This document shows, one piece after another, positions 22,991 through 35,078 of a stretch of 64,000 bases of DNA. Numbering within the stretch: position 1 is the first letter of the stretch; each line of letters starts with the position of its first letter. The notes under the pieces were generated by a model. The model worked only from the letters and a program-made list of their open reading frames with translations, was not told where the DNA came from and did no database searches. Position numbers and translations under genes: made by a program. Source of the stretch: Galeopsis tetrahit (lineage: Eukaryota; Streptophyta; Magnoliopsida; Lamiales; Lamiaceae); NCBI GenBank assembly GCA_963675135.1, contig OY776125.1, positions 40,578,513 to 40,642,512 of the forward strand. The letters run 5' to 3'.

Positions 22991-23295
22991 CCTAAGAGCA
23001 TATCGTATGACGTCTTTGCATCTATGACATGAAAGAACACACTTGAAGCCATCTCATCGATCAATAGATCCAGCCTTATTGTGCTGAGAGCTCTTTGACC
23101 TTCTTGGTTAAACCCTTGAATCATCAACCGACTGTTTCCAAGTTCATTTATTTGTGCACCCAACTTATTCATCACTCTCAAAGGTAAGATGTTTACCCCA
23201 GAACCTCCGTCGACTAACATTCGCTTGATTTTTTGTGCCTTGACGTAGCCTATTACGAACAAGGGTCGATTATGAGTTTGTGAGCCGAGCAACAA
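22966..23295 (-). pseudogene. Retropepsin-like protease of second gypsy element
   Basis: The segment reads MLVDGGSGVNILP, where the usual D-S/T-G active-site triad is DGG. A DGG variant is known in some plant gypsy lineages, so it is not necessarily a mutation. Downstream, DMLLGCPWLH is the conserved end of the domain. Stops bound the frame on both sides. Confidence 0.8.
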
Positions 23296-23859
23296 GTCTT
23301 CCTATGTGAAGGTCAATGCATGCCCATTTCTTCCGTTACGAGTGTGATCTTGAGATGGACAGACTCCATTCGTCTCTTGATTCGCCATATAACATGCAAC
23401 ACCGTCATGGTCATCGTCTTTGACAGAAAAAATATTCACAGTTATTTCATCTTTAAAGATGATTTTTCCTTATTCGACCAGCTGCATAATTTCATCTTTG
23501 AAGATAAAGCAATCTTGAATCGGATGACCCACCAATCTATGGTATCTACAGTATTTCGGGTCATTTGTACGTCCGGCTTCTTTCGGTCTTTTCATTTTCG
23601 ATAACTCAATGAGTTTATCCTTCAACAAATCGTTGAATATTCCTGAGACATCAGAGTCTAGGAACGGGTACTACCTCTGTTGCTTCTCTTTCAAGGTCAA
23701 TTTTCTTTCCCCCCCCCCCCTACTTTCTTGGGCAGCAACACCTTTCCCTTTGTCATTCTTAGCTCCATCATTTCTTTGGTATTTGACAATTGTTGCATTT
23801 ACTTGAATGGAGTCTTTATAACGAAGGTCTCAACCCCTTTCCTAACCTCTTGTTTATAT

Positions 23860-25028
23860 TTGAATTTCCGAGCTTCTTGAGTTGGCGGCTCGTTAGCTCC
23901 GATTGCGGCCATGCTTAACTCCATATCATGAGCTCTTGTTGCTAACTCTTCGAAGGTACTTGGACAAATCCCTTGAAGGATGTATCAGAGACCCCATTGC
24001 ATTCCTTGAATGCACATCTCAATTGTAGAAGTTTTAGATAATCTATCTTTGCAGTTCAAACTTAAATTTCTCCATCGATTAATGTAATCAATCACAAGCT
24101 CATATTTCCACTGACGAGTGTTGGTTAGTTCAATCATACTAAATGTTCTCCTTGTTCTGTAGAAGCGGTTGAGAAATTCCTACTCCATTTGATCCCAACT
24201 ATCGATGGAGTTAACCTCCAAATCGATATACCAATCAAAAGTGTTCCCATTCAAGGAGCGGACAAACTTTTTGGCCAAGTGGTTGCCATAAGTCCCGACG
24301 TTATTGCACGTTTCTATAAAGTGAGCCACATGCTGCTTTGGGTTCCCCTTACCATCGAACTGTTGGAACTTAGGGGGTTGATAGCATGTTGGCATCCTTA
24401 AACCGTCAATTTTCTTAGTATACGACTTAGCATAAGTGAAGGATGACTTTGAGCTTTCTTCAACTCTGTCTTTGATTGTTCCCAATATAAGCTACTTGAG
24501 TTGATCAACATCCATCCCTCTCTCAGAAGAAGTTTGGAGCTCTCTTGCAGTGAGTTCAGTCTTCGCTGTTTGATGTTTAGTTGAGGTTTCCCCATCATCT
24601 TGTTCCTCAACTTTCTTTCCATTCGTACGACTTGTATCCTCGTTTTTAACTTTATGCATCAAGTTGGAAATTCGAATATCTTGATCTTGGACATGCTTTG
24701 AGAGTCCTTCGAGGGCTTTCATGATACTAGCCAGTTGCTCCTCAATAGTTGAGGTGTTCGTCATCATGGCTAGAGCAACGCTTGAAGTTGACAAATGGTC
24801 CGACACGGAGCGGGGAGTGGAATCAGTAGAGTTGTCTTCTCCTCCTTCAGCAACGTAAGGCGGCAGCTGGTTTGCAGTCGTTCCAGCTGAAGTATTTTCT
24901 CCCGAAAAAGCATGTGACAATGATCTCTTCGTCATGCTTCTCGTGACAACATTGACGTCGATAGTTTTGGAAGGATTCGTCCTTACATACAAGATTTTGT
25001 GCTGAGACATCTTGATTGTCTGGTTCAT
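23860..25028 (-). pseudogene. gag: gag of second gypsy element
   Basis: The N-terminal part (25028-24492) contains a short helical segment TIEEQLASIMKALEGLSKHV. The capsid part (24485-24180) contains QPPKFQQFDGKGNPKQHVAHF and NTFDWYIDLE. It continues out of frame with typical words such as INRWRNLSLNCKD and THDMELS-like text near 23930. Stops lie at 24492 and 24180. No zinc knuckle is evident in this decayed copy. Confidence 0.8.
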
Positions 25029-25060
25029 TGTCTAGAGTTCTACTATGACCGTTAGTTTGA

Positions 25061-25560
25061 CTAATCGTTTGATATGTGAGGGTCTATGGGTCACATAACA
25101 AGTAGTCTTAATTTACGAATTAAAGTTGACTAAATTAATTATTTGATTTGATCAAGATATTTAATTTATAGAGAAATATAGAATAATTCTATTGGATATA
25201 ATTATAATTTATTTAATTAAATTAGACTTAATTTATAAGATGATATATTAGACATATCATAATTAATATAAGATATATTATGTGATAAATATGGTAAAAA
25301 CTATTTTATTATATATTGGATTTGCTAATAAAATATATTTGTGTGCTTCAAGCCCATGTGCATAGATAGATTTTCCATTTTACTATATAAAGACCTATAG
25401 GGTTAGAGGTTCTGAGAAACAATATTTATCACTCATAATATTTCTTTGGTTCTCCCTATAGAATTCTCCTAGCGAATTCATTTAGAGAATTCCAATCTGG
25501 ATCACTAGTTCATAAACGACTTGTATACACATATTAAAAATGAATGAATGTTATAAAAAT
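25061..25560 (+). repeat. LTR-like sequence with TATA box, left part
   Basis: On the plus strand this has a TGTGAGGGTCTATGGGTCAC start near 25075, a TATA-type promoter (CTATATAAAGACC at 25384-25396) and an R-like region. The remainder (GAGGATTACGTGGATACC and on to about 26660) appears after the hAT remnant. The orientation is opposite to the neighbouring gypsy element, so it is probably a separate solo or truncated LTR. I could not confirm a duplication. Confidence 0.45.
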
Positions 25561-25563
25561 AAA

Positions 25564-26473
25564 TCATTTAAAATGACTTCTTCTAGCATTTTGAGAAGCA
25601 AATTTTTCAATAATATCTTCATAATTAATTTGTTCTAGCATATCTTTTTCAATACGTAAAGTTAATTTAGAGAAACTTCTTCATCAACAATATTATATTC
25701 ATTTTCATTTATATCCTCATTTGAATTATTTATATCTACATCCACTATAAGACTAGTTTGTCCATTCAAATTATTTACATCTATGTTGTTTAGCTCTGGT
25801 CCGCTATTAACATTATCATTCAAGTCTTTTAAGCGACTCGATTGTCCTAATTTTTTGGAAAGAATTTATCCAATGCTCATTTTTGTGATAAAATTAGTTG
25901 TTCAAATCTCTTTCTTTTTTTGCCTTTTCTCACTACCAGATTCATGTTTTTTAGAAAACATATTTATATTAAAAAGTAAAAATTGATAACTAAATGACAA
26001 TAAATAATAATTCAACTAAAAGTAAATGAAAAAAAAAATAAGTCAATAATAAATATTCAATAAGTAGAAAAAAAAAAATAACAGAAATAATAAACAATAA
26101 ATAAATGAATAATATAACGAAATAGAATGAAATATAGTAGTGAAATGCACATCCTAATTTATAGGAACAAACGGTACTATGCTAGCTTATTAATTAGATA
26201 TTAATAATTAATTACTAATTAGGAATAAATAATTGTGTTTGTATTAAAGTCATGATCATTTTCAAAAATATAATTAATGCTAGTTTATTAAAAAAAATTA
26301 CCGTTTATGCACTCAGATTAATTATTATATTTTTCTTTTAATTTATTTTAAAAATATTAATTATAATATTACATATATATATATATATGTATATATGTGT
26401 GTGTGTAAAAGTAGGCCCCCAAAAATTCGGGGCCTGGGGCGGTCGCCCTTCTCGCCCTGCCTTGCTACCCCTG
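25564..26473 (-). pseudogene. hAT transposase remnant, internally deleted
   Basis: The right end, read on the minus strand, is CAGGGGTAGCAAGGCAGGGC, followed by the G/C-rich GGGCGACCGCCCC region seen at the ends of plant hAT elements. A start codon at 25961 opens MFSKKHESGSEKRQKKK, and at 25663-25564 lies LRIEKDMLEQINYEDIIEKF plus ASQNARRSHFK, ending in a stop. This resembles the extreme C terminus of hAT-type TTF zinc-finger transposases. The middle of the enzyme, including the catalytic core, is missing. The left terminal repeat is not found. Confidence 0.55.
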
Positions 26474-27537
26474 TCGACGAGGATTACGTGGATACCATAG
26501 TAGAGGATCTCACATACGAATCACTGTAAGGAATATTAATGTTTTAATTATCCTTCAATTTATGTTATACAGTCATATCAGAATCTGTGTTGGTAAATAA
26601 AATTTTAACTTCCGCTACTACGAGCATAGTGTTTGTATCTCGAAAACCCAACAAACACATCATCTAGCTTTGTCATGGGAGATCACACTTCGTAATTAGA
26701 TAAAATATTTAAATTTTTTTACCGAAATGTCCTTATAATTGTTTTTAAATATTAAAAAATATTCCTAGAGTTCTTTCCCAAATCAGGTTGGGCCGCAAAT
26801 TTCTAGGCTCGATAGCAATCCGGAAAAGTCCTAGAGAAACAAGAAACCTAACGGCCTCGGACCGATAGGAACAAGCAGCTCGACTTGGCTCGACCTATTT
26901 TACAACTCTAGATATATATATGTCATTTTATAATTATTTTTTTATATTTTTTAAATTAAAAGGATATATTCGTAATTTTTTATTTATTAATTTAATTTAT
27001 TAGTAGGACGACGCAATATGATTGTATGTTGCATAAAAAAGAAAATTTATATGTTGGATCAACGATCCAATGCATGGTATTTGAAGTATGGTTTGTTGTA
27101 AGACAGAACAAAGCCAGTCTTACTATAAAAAGACCCTTGTTTTAAAATACGTTTTATAAATAAAAAAACGAAAGTAAAAACGATGTTTAAGAGTAACACT
27201 TGTGTGGAGTATTCTATACACGAAATATGTCAAATCAAGGCAGTTTCTAAAAAATTGTGGGTCATAAACTCAGTTTCGAGTCGCAAACAAATGGTTTACT
27301 ACAAATTCAGAATATGGTTTCTATAAGTCCAAAATATTATCTCTATAATGGCAAAAGTATACTACTCAAGTCCAAAATTATTCTAGCGAATTCGCCAAAA
27401 AACTAAGTGTCTAGAATATTTTTGGATTTTTAGTGACAATACTTTGGTCTTGTAGTAGCCGAATATTTTTTTAATTTGATGTACATAGCCTATTTTGACA
27501 ATAAAAGGTAGATCATATAAAAGAAGAAAAAAAACCT
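26474..27537. other. Non-coding spacer, partly LTR-like
   Basis: 26474-26660 looks like the R-U5 end of the LTR described at 25061 (ending near AAAACCCAACA). The rest is AT-rich with no frame or domain I recognise. About 27290-27460 is a diverged direct copy of a sequence at 29770-29872 on the other side of the LINE. Confidence 0.4.
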
Positions 27538-29636
27538 AGGACCATAAGCTCACAGGTCGAGTCAGAGGCCGGAGTGCCATTAAAACCTTGCCTGGGAAAA
27601 CCCTCTTTAGGGATAAAACCCAGGTCAAGGAAAAAGGCACACTCCTTTAAAAGTCAATGTCTATAGAAAGCTGTATATAAATCATTATGCAGAAATGAGA
27701 GTAAAAAGTCTTGGGGGTAGCCTCTCTGGTAGCCTCTCTAGATACAATCAAGGCCAGTCTTGGCTACAACATCTGTCGCCTGGTTGGCCTCTCTGAAGAC
27801 GTGTGAGTATCTGATGTGCATGTCCTGTGTAAGAGGGTGGATCTGGCTCCAAAGGCCTTGCAGACGCTAAGGAATATAGAAATTGGTGCTCATAAAAGTG
27901 TCAATCGTGAGTGTCGAGTCCGACTCAATCCAAAGGAAGTGTCATCCCTGATCATGTGCATACTTGATGGCCATAAGTACCGCAGCCAACTCAGCCTCAA
28001 GAGGGAGGCCCCAACCCACCTTAGTAGCGACCGCATCCACGAAGAATCCCTTAAAGGTCCTGAAAACCGCCCCCACATGTAGACTACTTGGGGAAGAAGA
28101 GGCACTACCGTCCATGTTAACCTTGTACCAACCCGGATCAGGCGAAAACCAAATCACAGATGAACCGTGTCTCGTTGGCCTGTGTCTGCTCGAAACACCA
28201 AGAGCCCTAGCAATCAGTAGATCTCGAACTGTGCCGTCTGAATATCCCCTAGTTATGTTGTTGGCCTCCCTGATGCCTGGAATATTTGAGTCATACATCT
28301 CCTAACAGAGGGCGAAACCCCATCGAATATCACCCTGTTCCGTAGAGTCCAAACGACCCAAATAGTAGTGACGAAGCCCGCCCTCCACAACTCAAAAGAC
28401 TGCGGACCCAACCGAACTCTAGTGGCATGAAGGAAGATGTCTAGGAAGCTGACCCCTGTGTGAATCGTGACCCCAAACATTTGAGTCAAGCTGCGCAGAA
28501 TCTCCAACGTGAACAGACAATGGGCAAGCAAATGATCGAGCGACTCAGAATCCCCGTGGTACAACACACAAATCGATGGACCCTAAATTCTAAAAGACGA
28601 GAGCCAATCCGACGTGGGCAACTTGCCCCAAACTGCTCTTCAAATCGCAGTGGAGCGACACATTGGCATGAAGGTGCCCCACATCAATGATGCCCAACCA
28701 AGCCTGGGCAGGGTTCCGGTGATCTGAGCAAATCATATGCCATGCTAGAGGAGAGTTCCCCTGAAAGTGAGCCTCCCAAAAACATTTTTCAGGTCCCCTA
28801 AACACCGTGATCTATAGGATATCCCTGATAATCTCCGTAAATCTCATGATAAAGCACCTCGGGAAGTGCCAGCAATCATCATAGAAGATATCCACAACCG
28901 TGGAAGTGAAGGTAGAAGCGAATCTGTCAGGCAGACCCATCCTCTCAAAGATAGTATAATCGATTCAATTGTCGTGCCAAAAGCTGACACGAGATTCTCT
29001 GCCAATCAGCCACCTCGAGTCATCTCTAAGTCTTGTATCATGCGGACGAAGGCCCGGTCCAACAGAAGAGACTCTACCATAAGGTCTCAGTTTGTGCTCT
29101 AAATTAGAGTGCCTTCGATGCAAGAGCTCCGTATCTGGCGATTTGTTCTAAAGAATATCCCAGTTCAGCTTACAAAGAAATGAGGCATTCGTCAGTCGGA
29201 TAGAACGAACCCAAATTCTCCTTCCCCCAAAGGGGCACAGACCCGCTGTCAAGAAACCGAATAAGCCACATATTTGCGGTTCACATCCCCCTTCCAAAGG
29301 AAGTTTCTCATAGCCGACTACAGTTGTCGTAGCAAGGAACTGGGCCATTTATAGACCATCATCGAATGTACCAAAGAGGCCGTAATGACTGAGTTAATTA
29401 GGCAACGACGGCCGGCAAGGGACAAAGTGCTACCTTTCCACCTACTAAAGTTAGATATGACAAAATCTGCAATTGGCCATAAATGCTCTTTCCTTAGACT
29501 ACCGCGGAATATTGGAACCCCCAGGTATGTGAAGGGGAGTGAGCCCTCAGCAATGCCAGTAATCCTGAATGTCCCACGACGCAGCCTCCGAGGTACAGCT
29601 CTCCCAAAGAACACCCTGGACATCAAAGGACTGTTT
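27538..29636 (-). mobile_element. Degenerate 5'-truncated L1-type LINE
   Basis: Minus-strand fragments in order: the end of the reverse transcriptase (FTYLGVPIFRGSLRKEH with LSLAGRRCLINSV, 29626-29318), a zinc-binding RVT module (28805-28253) and a C-terminal RNase H (VNMDGSASSSP with ELAAVLMAIKYAHDQG, 28298-27942). Frameshifts and stops separate all parts. The 3' end near 27560-27620 has the GGGTTTTATCCCTAAAGAGG and TTTTCCCAGGCAAGG words typical of plant L1 3' ends. Endonuclease and most of the RT are absent, consistent with 5' truncation. Confidence 0.85.
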
Positions 29637-31408
29637 TGGCTTATACTACTACAAGGCTAAAAATATGTTGTTACTATAAGACCAAAAAATATGTTATTAC
29701 AATGGCCAAAATATGATATTACAAGATCAAAAAATATTATGCTATTATAAGATCAAAGTATTATCACTACAAAATCAAAAGTTTACTATTACATATTCAA
29801 AAATTTCTGGCAAATTTACCCAAAAAACTAAGTTTTCATAATTTTTTTTTTTAACTTGTAGTAGTACACTTTTGATCTTATAGTAAGAAAATACTTGAGG
29901 GCGAAAAAATATATTTTTGTTGACAAAAAAATTATATACAATATTTCACAAAACTTAAATCCGTGGAAATTTTACCCATCCTACCCAATTTGCACTGTCT
30001 TGTTGATCGCGCATAGCATAAATAAGAAGAAAGAGAGAAAATTCTAAAAAAAAAAAAACGCGCATGTCAGAAACAAAAAGAGAGAAATATCAGAAAATCA
30101 GATCGCTAATTTCGATCCGTTCTCTTAAGATTTTTATTAAATCTAGCCTCGAATGAAAGATGAAGAAATCAATATACCACATGTGGATTTATTTCAATTA
30201 ACTGTTAACTGCTGATTGTTATGTATTTGTACTTTTAGGGATGAACTATTCAACATGCGTAGATTTAATTTTTTATTTTTTTTAGATGAAGTGAGTATTT
30301 CATTCGCGCTCGGTAATGACATTTTATTCATGTAGTAACACATTTTTTTCTATAAAGTAATACACTTATGTTTATATAGTAAAACAATTTTCAATACTTC
30401 ACAAGTGTTACTTTAAGGACAAATATGTGTTATTTGTCTTTACAGTAACAAATATATGCCCCCACAATAACATATAATTATTTTTATAGTAACACAAATC
30501 AGGAAAAAGTTTTTCTGTTTGCCTTTTGCGTGATTTTTTTTTTGAAAGATCTGTTTGATTTTAGTATGATGATTTGCAAAAGATTTGCGAGTTTTTGCTC
30601 ATTCCTTAAATTAATTGTACTAATATTTCATGTGAAAAATCAATTTATGTGTTATTTGTATTTACAGTAACACATATTTGTTCTTACAATAACATACAAT
30701 TATCTTATAGTAACACAGATCTAGAATATAATTTTTTGTGCGAATTTGCATGTTTTTTAGTTTAAAGAATTTATGTGATTGCATGTTTTACCCTTCCTTA
30801 AATATACTAATATTTCATGTAAAATATTTTACATAAGTGTTTCTCATTTCAGTTAAGTTTAATCCGTTTCTCATTTCAGTTAAGTTTAATCCACGTTTGA
30901 TTATAAATCTTTACACCAAAACTTCTTTAATTAATTATATATTATGTATACAATATTTCATATAGTTTCAATTATGCATTTTTTTTCCTCATCCGAATTT
31001 GAAATAGACTCCATAGGAAAAAAATGAAATACCAAACCCATAAAAGCTGGATATATATGGGCCAATTACTAAGCAACACACAATCACTGTGAGTAGTGGA
31101 GTACCTATTATATATTGTAAGCCATGCACCAACTTAAAAAAAATAAAAAAATTACAGGACTAAAGTTAAAATATATATATATATATATATATATAAGTGT
31201 TAGTGTAACGCCACCAAAATACTTGTTTATTTCTGCAATATCTTTCATCACATTAGATACATAGCAGCAGTATATATAGCACTAGTTATAATGTAGCGCA
31301 AAAAATACATTAATTGAATGCAATCTCATATTTTCAAACATACAGTTTTATATATTAATGAATATACCACAAAACAAATAAATATATATTTAGTTTTAAA
31401 GTAATTAA
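29637..31408. other. AT-rich spacer with AGTAACAC-type repeats
   Basis: No gene is seen. 29640-29870 holds several short units like ACTATAAGACCAAAA. 30330-30720 holds repeated AGTAACACA and TTATAGTAACACA words, also present at 37045-37130 and once near 37785. An (AT)n run lies near 31170-31195. This is probably decayed repeat DNA downstream of the peroxidase gene. Confidence 0.5.
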
Positions 31409-34400
31409 TTAAGAATTAATTATCTTGTTCCTGGAACGGCAATTTTGTCGAATTTCTCCTTGTTTCCCAGTGAGCACTTTGAGACTCCCCATTCTACTGA
31501 TGGACAGTGCAAACGCTTTCCTGAACTGCTCACGGCTCCCTGCGAATTCTAAGGTCAATTGTGTTGTATTGTAATTAAACAGAAGCTCTTGGTCCACTCT
31601 CAGAACTGAATCGTACGACAGTACGTTCGAGTAGTATGTCGGTGTGAATCGGTATTGGTCGCCGTTCTTGTCCGTTAAGAATACTGAGGGGTCCTTCTCT
31701 CCCTTTTTAAGGTCTTTTGGGCATTGGGTTTTGAGTTTGTCGAGCGTCGAGCGGCTCATGCTCGGGTCGGGCTTCCCGGTTTTGTTGAAGTTGTAGAGAC
31801 GGTCGCGGATGTATGTGCAGTGCGTTTTCCCCATCGTGTGCGCTCCTGAAATAATATTGAATTGTGTTAAACTAGTTTTATATATGAATGAATAATTACT
31901 TATCTGCATCTAAGCAAACGAGCCCTAGTAGTTTAACTGAGTAGTAATAGTTATATTTTCATTAAGTTGCTTAGTTGCACCATAATACTAGCTAATGTAC
32001 AAAAGTGTTACTCTTGATTGACATATTTAAAAAAATAAGTCAAATTAAGTATACTTCTTAAATGACTTTTTTTAAATCCTTTTGCTTTATAGATTTTTAT
32101 TTTCTTGTAATCAAACTCGTTTTTCTTCTAAAATATTTCACATTTATAAAATTCCGCGATATGCATGTATATATATATTAGGGGTACTTACCGTACTTTT
32201 TACTTTTTTTTTTATTATAATTATTATTCTAAGTAAATTGATTTGATCATGTTTAGCCAATTAAATTAGGAGTGATATTTGAGATATGGTTAAGTATATA
32301 GTATTCCCTATGTCCATTTTTTATTCAACAATTACTGTTTCACGAAAATTTAACGTGAAAGTTATTTATTAATATCAAATGAGATAAAGTGGTTTTAAAC
32401 AATAAAGTAATGACATCTGATGTTATTTTGATATTTTTGAATTGTGGTGTTTAAAGTGAATATATGTTTTATTACTAAATTAAGAAACGATGAATCTAAT
32501 TTAGAAAGTTCATTATTTCTGGTAAATGTTGAATTAAAAATGGGACAGAGAGAGTATTAATTACCTAGGAGAGTAGCATAGTCTTGTTGATCTAAGCCCT
32601 TGGAATAGAAGTATGCAAGGCCCTGTTGCCAAGAAATGGAGGGGAGCGGAAGGTCAACCCATGCTTCATTTGAGTCAAACCCATCTCTTCTGCCCAATAG
32701 CACTGGATAGGATGGTGCCCCGGACAAATGAGCAGCATCTCGAGCAGCAAGGTTAAGAATGTCAGCACAAGACACTATTCCAGGGCAGCGTTGTTCAACA
32801 ACTGTCTTAATCTTGTCAATCAGTATGAACCCACCCAACCCTGAATTTTGTGGAGCTTGTTTCTCTGTGTCGGGCCCATCTAGAAGAATCGATGCATCAC
32901 ACCCCTGAATTGCATTGCATTATCAATCATCATTAGCTAATTGAACATATATTAAAAAAGTGTAATAATGAATGAGAGGTTTGAAGGGTAATTTTGTAAA
33001 TGTTTATGTATAAAGTAAAAAAAAGAGTTGACTTTTGTGTTTGTGTTGAGAAAAAGTAATGACATTTGTGTAAATTTGAGGATGTTGTGAGGGTAAAGTT
33101 TATAAAGAGTTTTTCATTTTAAGAGTGTAAAAGTTATTGTAAAACATCCATAAAAAAAAGTGTGAAAGTTATTATGGACCGAGGGATCGAGTAGTATATA
33201 CATTTTTTCATAACAACTTTCGTATGTAATTGTCAGCACTTATTAAGAAAGCGTAATAATAAGTACTATAATTTTAAAGGGTACGCAATTGTAATTGTGT
33301 AAACTTTTATGCATAAATTATTAAAAAAACAAGTTTATGAAGAATAGATCTCGAGGTTGCAAATATGAGAGATTGTGAAGTATTTATTAATTATGCATGT
33401 TTAATAAAACCTTTGATGGACGAGATCAATTAATGTGATTAAGATTATGCTATAGTAGAGGTAGGATCTAGCCTTGTTATGTGGGATTTTTTATTTTATT
33501 TTATTTTTAAGGAATGCATATTGATCTACACAGGCTTTTAATGCATCTAACTGATGTGCTAGCTACCTCGCGAGCGAATGCAACTACAAATAATTCAGCT
33601 AAATATGTTCTAGCTCGAACATACAAAATTCGAGTATACTCCCTCCTAATTTGTTTGTCCAAGGTAGAATTTTTATTTTAAAATATTTGTCATTTTGCAC
33701 TAACTTAAAATAAATAATTAGGTAAATAAAAGGATAAAAGTGACACTGTGCACATATATTTATTGTTTTGACGCTGGATATTCGCCTGCCCACTTCATTT
33801 TTTGACCCACGTCTCTTATAAACGGACCCACTTCATTTTTTGTGCAATTTTTAACTAAAAAAAAATGTCAAAAATAATATATACCCTTTTTTTTATCGAT
33901 CAAAGATTCAAAATTCACACCCTATACACAAACTCACCTGCCTATGAATAAACTTACTATTTTTCTCTATAGAAAATTAACAGCGCCCCACATCTTTCAG
34001 TATAGTAGAGTAGTTAATCATTTTAGTGGGAATAAGGAAAAATTTCAAAATATGTCGGGTAACTTAAGTTTTCACTTTTCTAAAATAAGTTACTAAGTTG
34101 TTCAATTTACATATTTTTGTCCAATTTACATTCTTTTGATCAAAAAATTAAAATTTGTGTGAGACCGATATCATTTTATATATAATGGTATGTTATTAAT
34201 TTTCAGAAAAATGGTATAACTTTATAATTGTATGCTATCACTTTTTAGAAAAAAAATATATGTAAAATGCAATATCGATCTGGTCTAACGTTCACACAAA
34301 TTTTTATCTCTAGGGTGCAACATGTATTAAATATTTATAATGAAATATTTAGTGGAACAGATCGATGAATTAATCTAACAAAATACGATGATAAAATAAA

Positions 34401-34676
34401 TACTGTATGAATGAAGGTGAGATTAATAAATAAACTTACATTAACCATGCAGTCAGCATAGAGCAATTTAAATAGCTTAGCGGTGATGCTCATATCGTCC
34501 TTCCACCACAACTCTACTTGATGCGTTACAAACGCCTCCACGTTTTCGCAAGTTTTGAGCTTCTTGTAATATTGTCTCTTCAAATTCTTCGCATCCGGCG
34601 GCAAAGTCACCGCCGCCAAGCTCAGCCCCATCGCCGCCACCAAACATATCCCTATCATCAAATTACTACTCTTCAT
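31409..34676 (-). CDS. Class III peroxidase, PRX26/61-like, lacking distal His
   Basis: Three exons splice cleanly: 34676-34440, 32904-32565 and 31845-31409. They total 1014 bp and give 337 residues, the normal length of a secreted plant peroxidase. Introns have GT and AG borders (34439-32905 and 32564-31846). Residues 1-22 form a signal peptide. Eight Cys for four disulfides, the distal calcium ligands (Asp75, Gly80, Asp82, Ser84), CPGIVSCADILNLAARDA and the proximal haem His (His195 in GAHTMGKTHC) are present. The distal pocket is changed: in the LFKLLYADC segment the catalytic Arg is Lys70 and the catalytic His is Ala74. Similar losses are known in the Arabidopsis peroxidase 26/61 group, which this sequence resembles from memory. 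It probably binds haem in the apoplast but should be a poor peroxidase. The ATG chosen opens the signal peptide, and a TATA box lies just upstream. Confidence 0.9.
32304..32554. mobile_element. Stowaway MITE in peroxidase intron 2
   Basis: The left end TTCCCTATGTCC and the inverted right end CTCTCTCTGTCCC continue as similar inverted sequence (TTTTTTATTCAACA against ATTTTTAATTCAACA). TA lies at 32302-32303 and 32555-32556. The element ends only about 10 bp from the 5' splice site of intron 2 (32564). Confidence 0.85.
32955..33195. mobile_element. Stowaway-like repeat in peroxidase intron 1
   Basis: The right end reads ATGGACCGAGGGATCGAGTA, like a Stowaway terminus. The body is the reverse complement of about 2540-2740 in the left spacer. 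The left terminus is not clear, so the limits are approximate. A further lone Stowaway-like terminus (TACTCCCTCCTAATTTG) lies at about 33639 in the same intron. Confidence 0.55.
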
Positions 34677-34731
34677 TTTCCTATATTGCAGTATTAAGTA
34701 AATATATGACGATGATGCCTTATGCAAACCA

Positions 34732-34740
34732 ATATATATA
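34732..34740 (-). promoter_or_regulatory. TATA box of peroxidase gene
   Basis: On the minus strand TATATATATT lies about 56 bp upstream of the start codon at 34676. It is the only TATA-type run at a suitable distance. The start of transcription would fall about 30 bp downstream, leaving a short leader. Confidence 0.6.
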
Positions 34741-35078
34741 GTGAAACATAACATGGGGATATATGACTTAGAATGCCAAGCTGTTAACAATATCATTAAA
34801 AAATATACTCCATTTCAGATGTTTCCTTCATTAATTACTTTGCTTCCTTCAATGCCTTTGCACTAATTTTACGTACTCTTAATTCTTTAATATTATTATT
34901 AACGGTCTCATGTTGTCATTTTTCGAATATCAGTACAAATTTATCATTTTTCTTTCAACAATATTCCTATAAATTCTAATCATTTTTCTAAAATCAACTA
35001 ATTAATGATGTACATGATGGGTACGAGAGTTTTTTTTAACACCCTAATTAATGAGAAAATTGATTTGGGTGAGTAAAT

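Larger units (their letters stand above)
17337..25060 (-). mobile_element. Second, older Ty3/gypsy retrotransposon, broken
   Basis: Minus-strand gag (25028 to about 23860), protease (23295-22966), a linker, reverse transcriptase (19564 to about 18560), RNase H (18624-18385), H2C2 module and integrase (to 17337) occur in gypsy order. The element is interrupted by a solo LTR (20032-21663) and a hAT MITE (21858-22636). It also has an internal deletion between RT and RNase H, and integrase is cut off at its 3' end. No matching pair of LTRs is found, so the ends are approximate. Confidence 0.85.

Noticed and set aside
32557..32838. Peroxidase exon as a stand-alone gene starting at this frame's first codon
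   Set aside because: The first codon is TTG within LGGF. The splice borders show it is the middle of exon 2.
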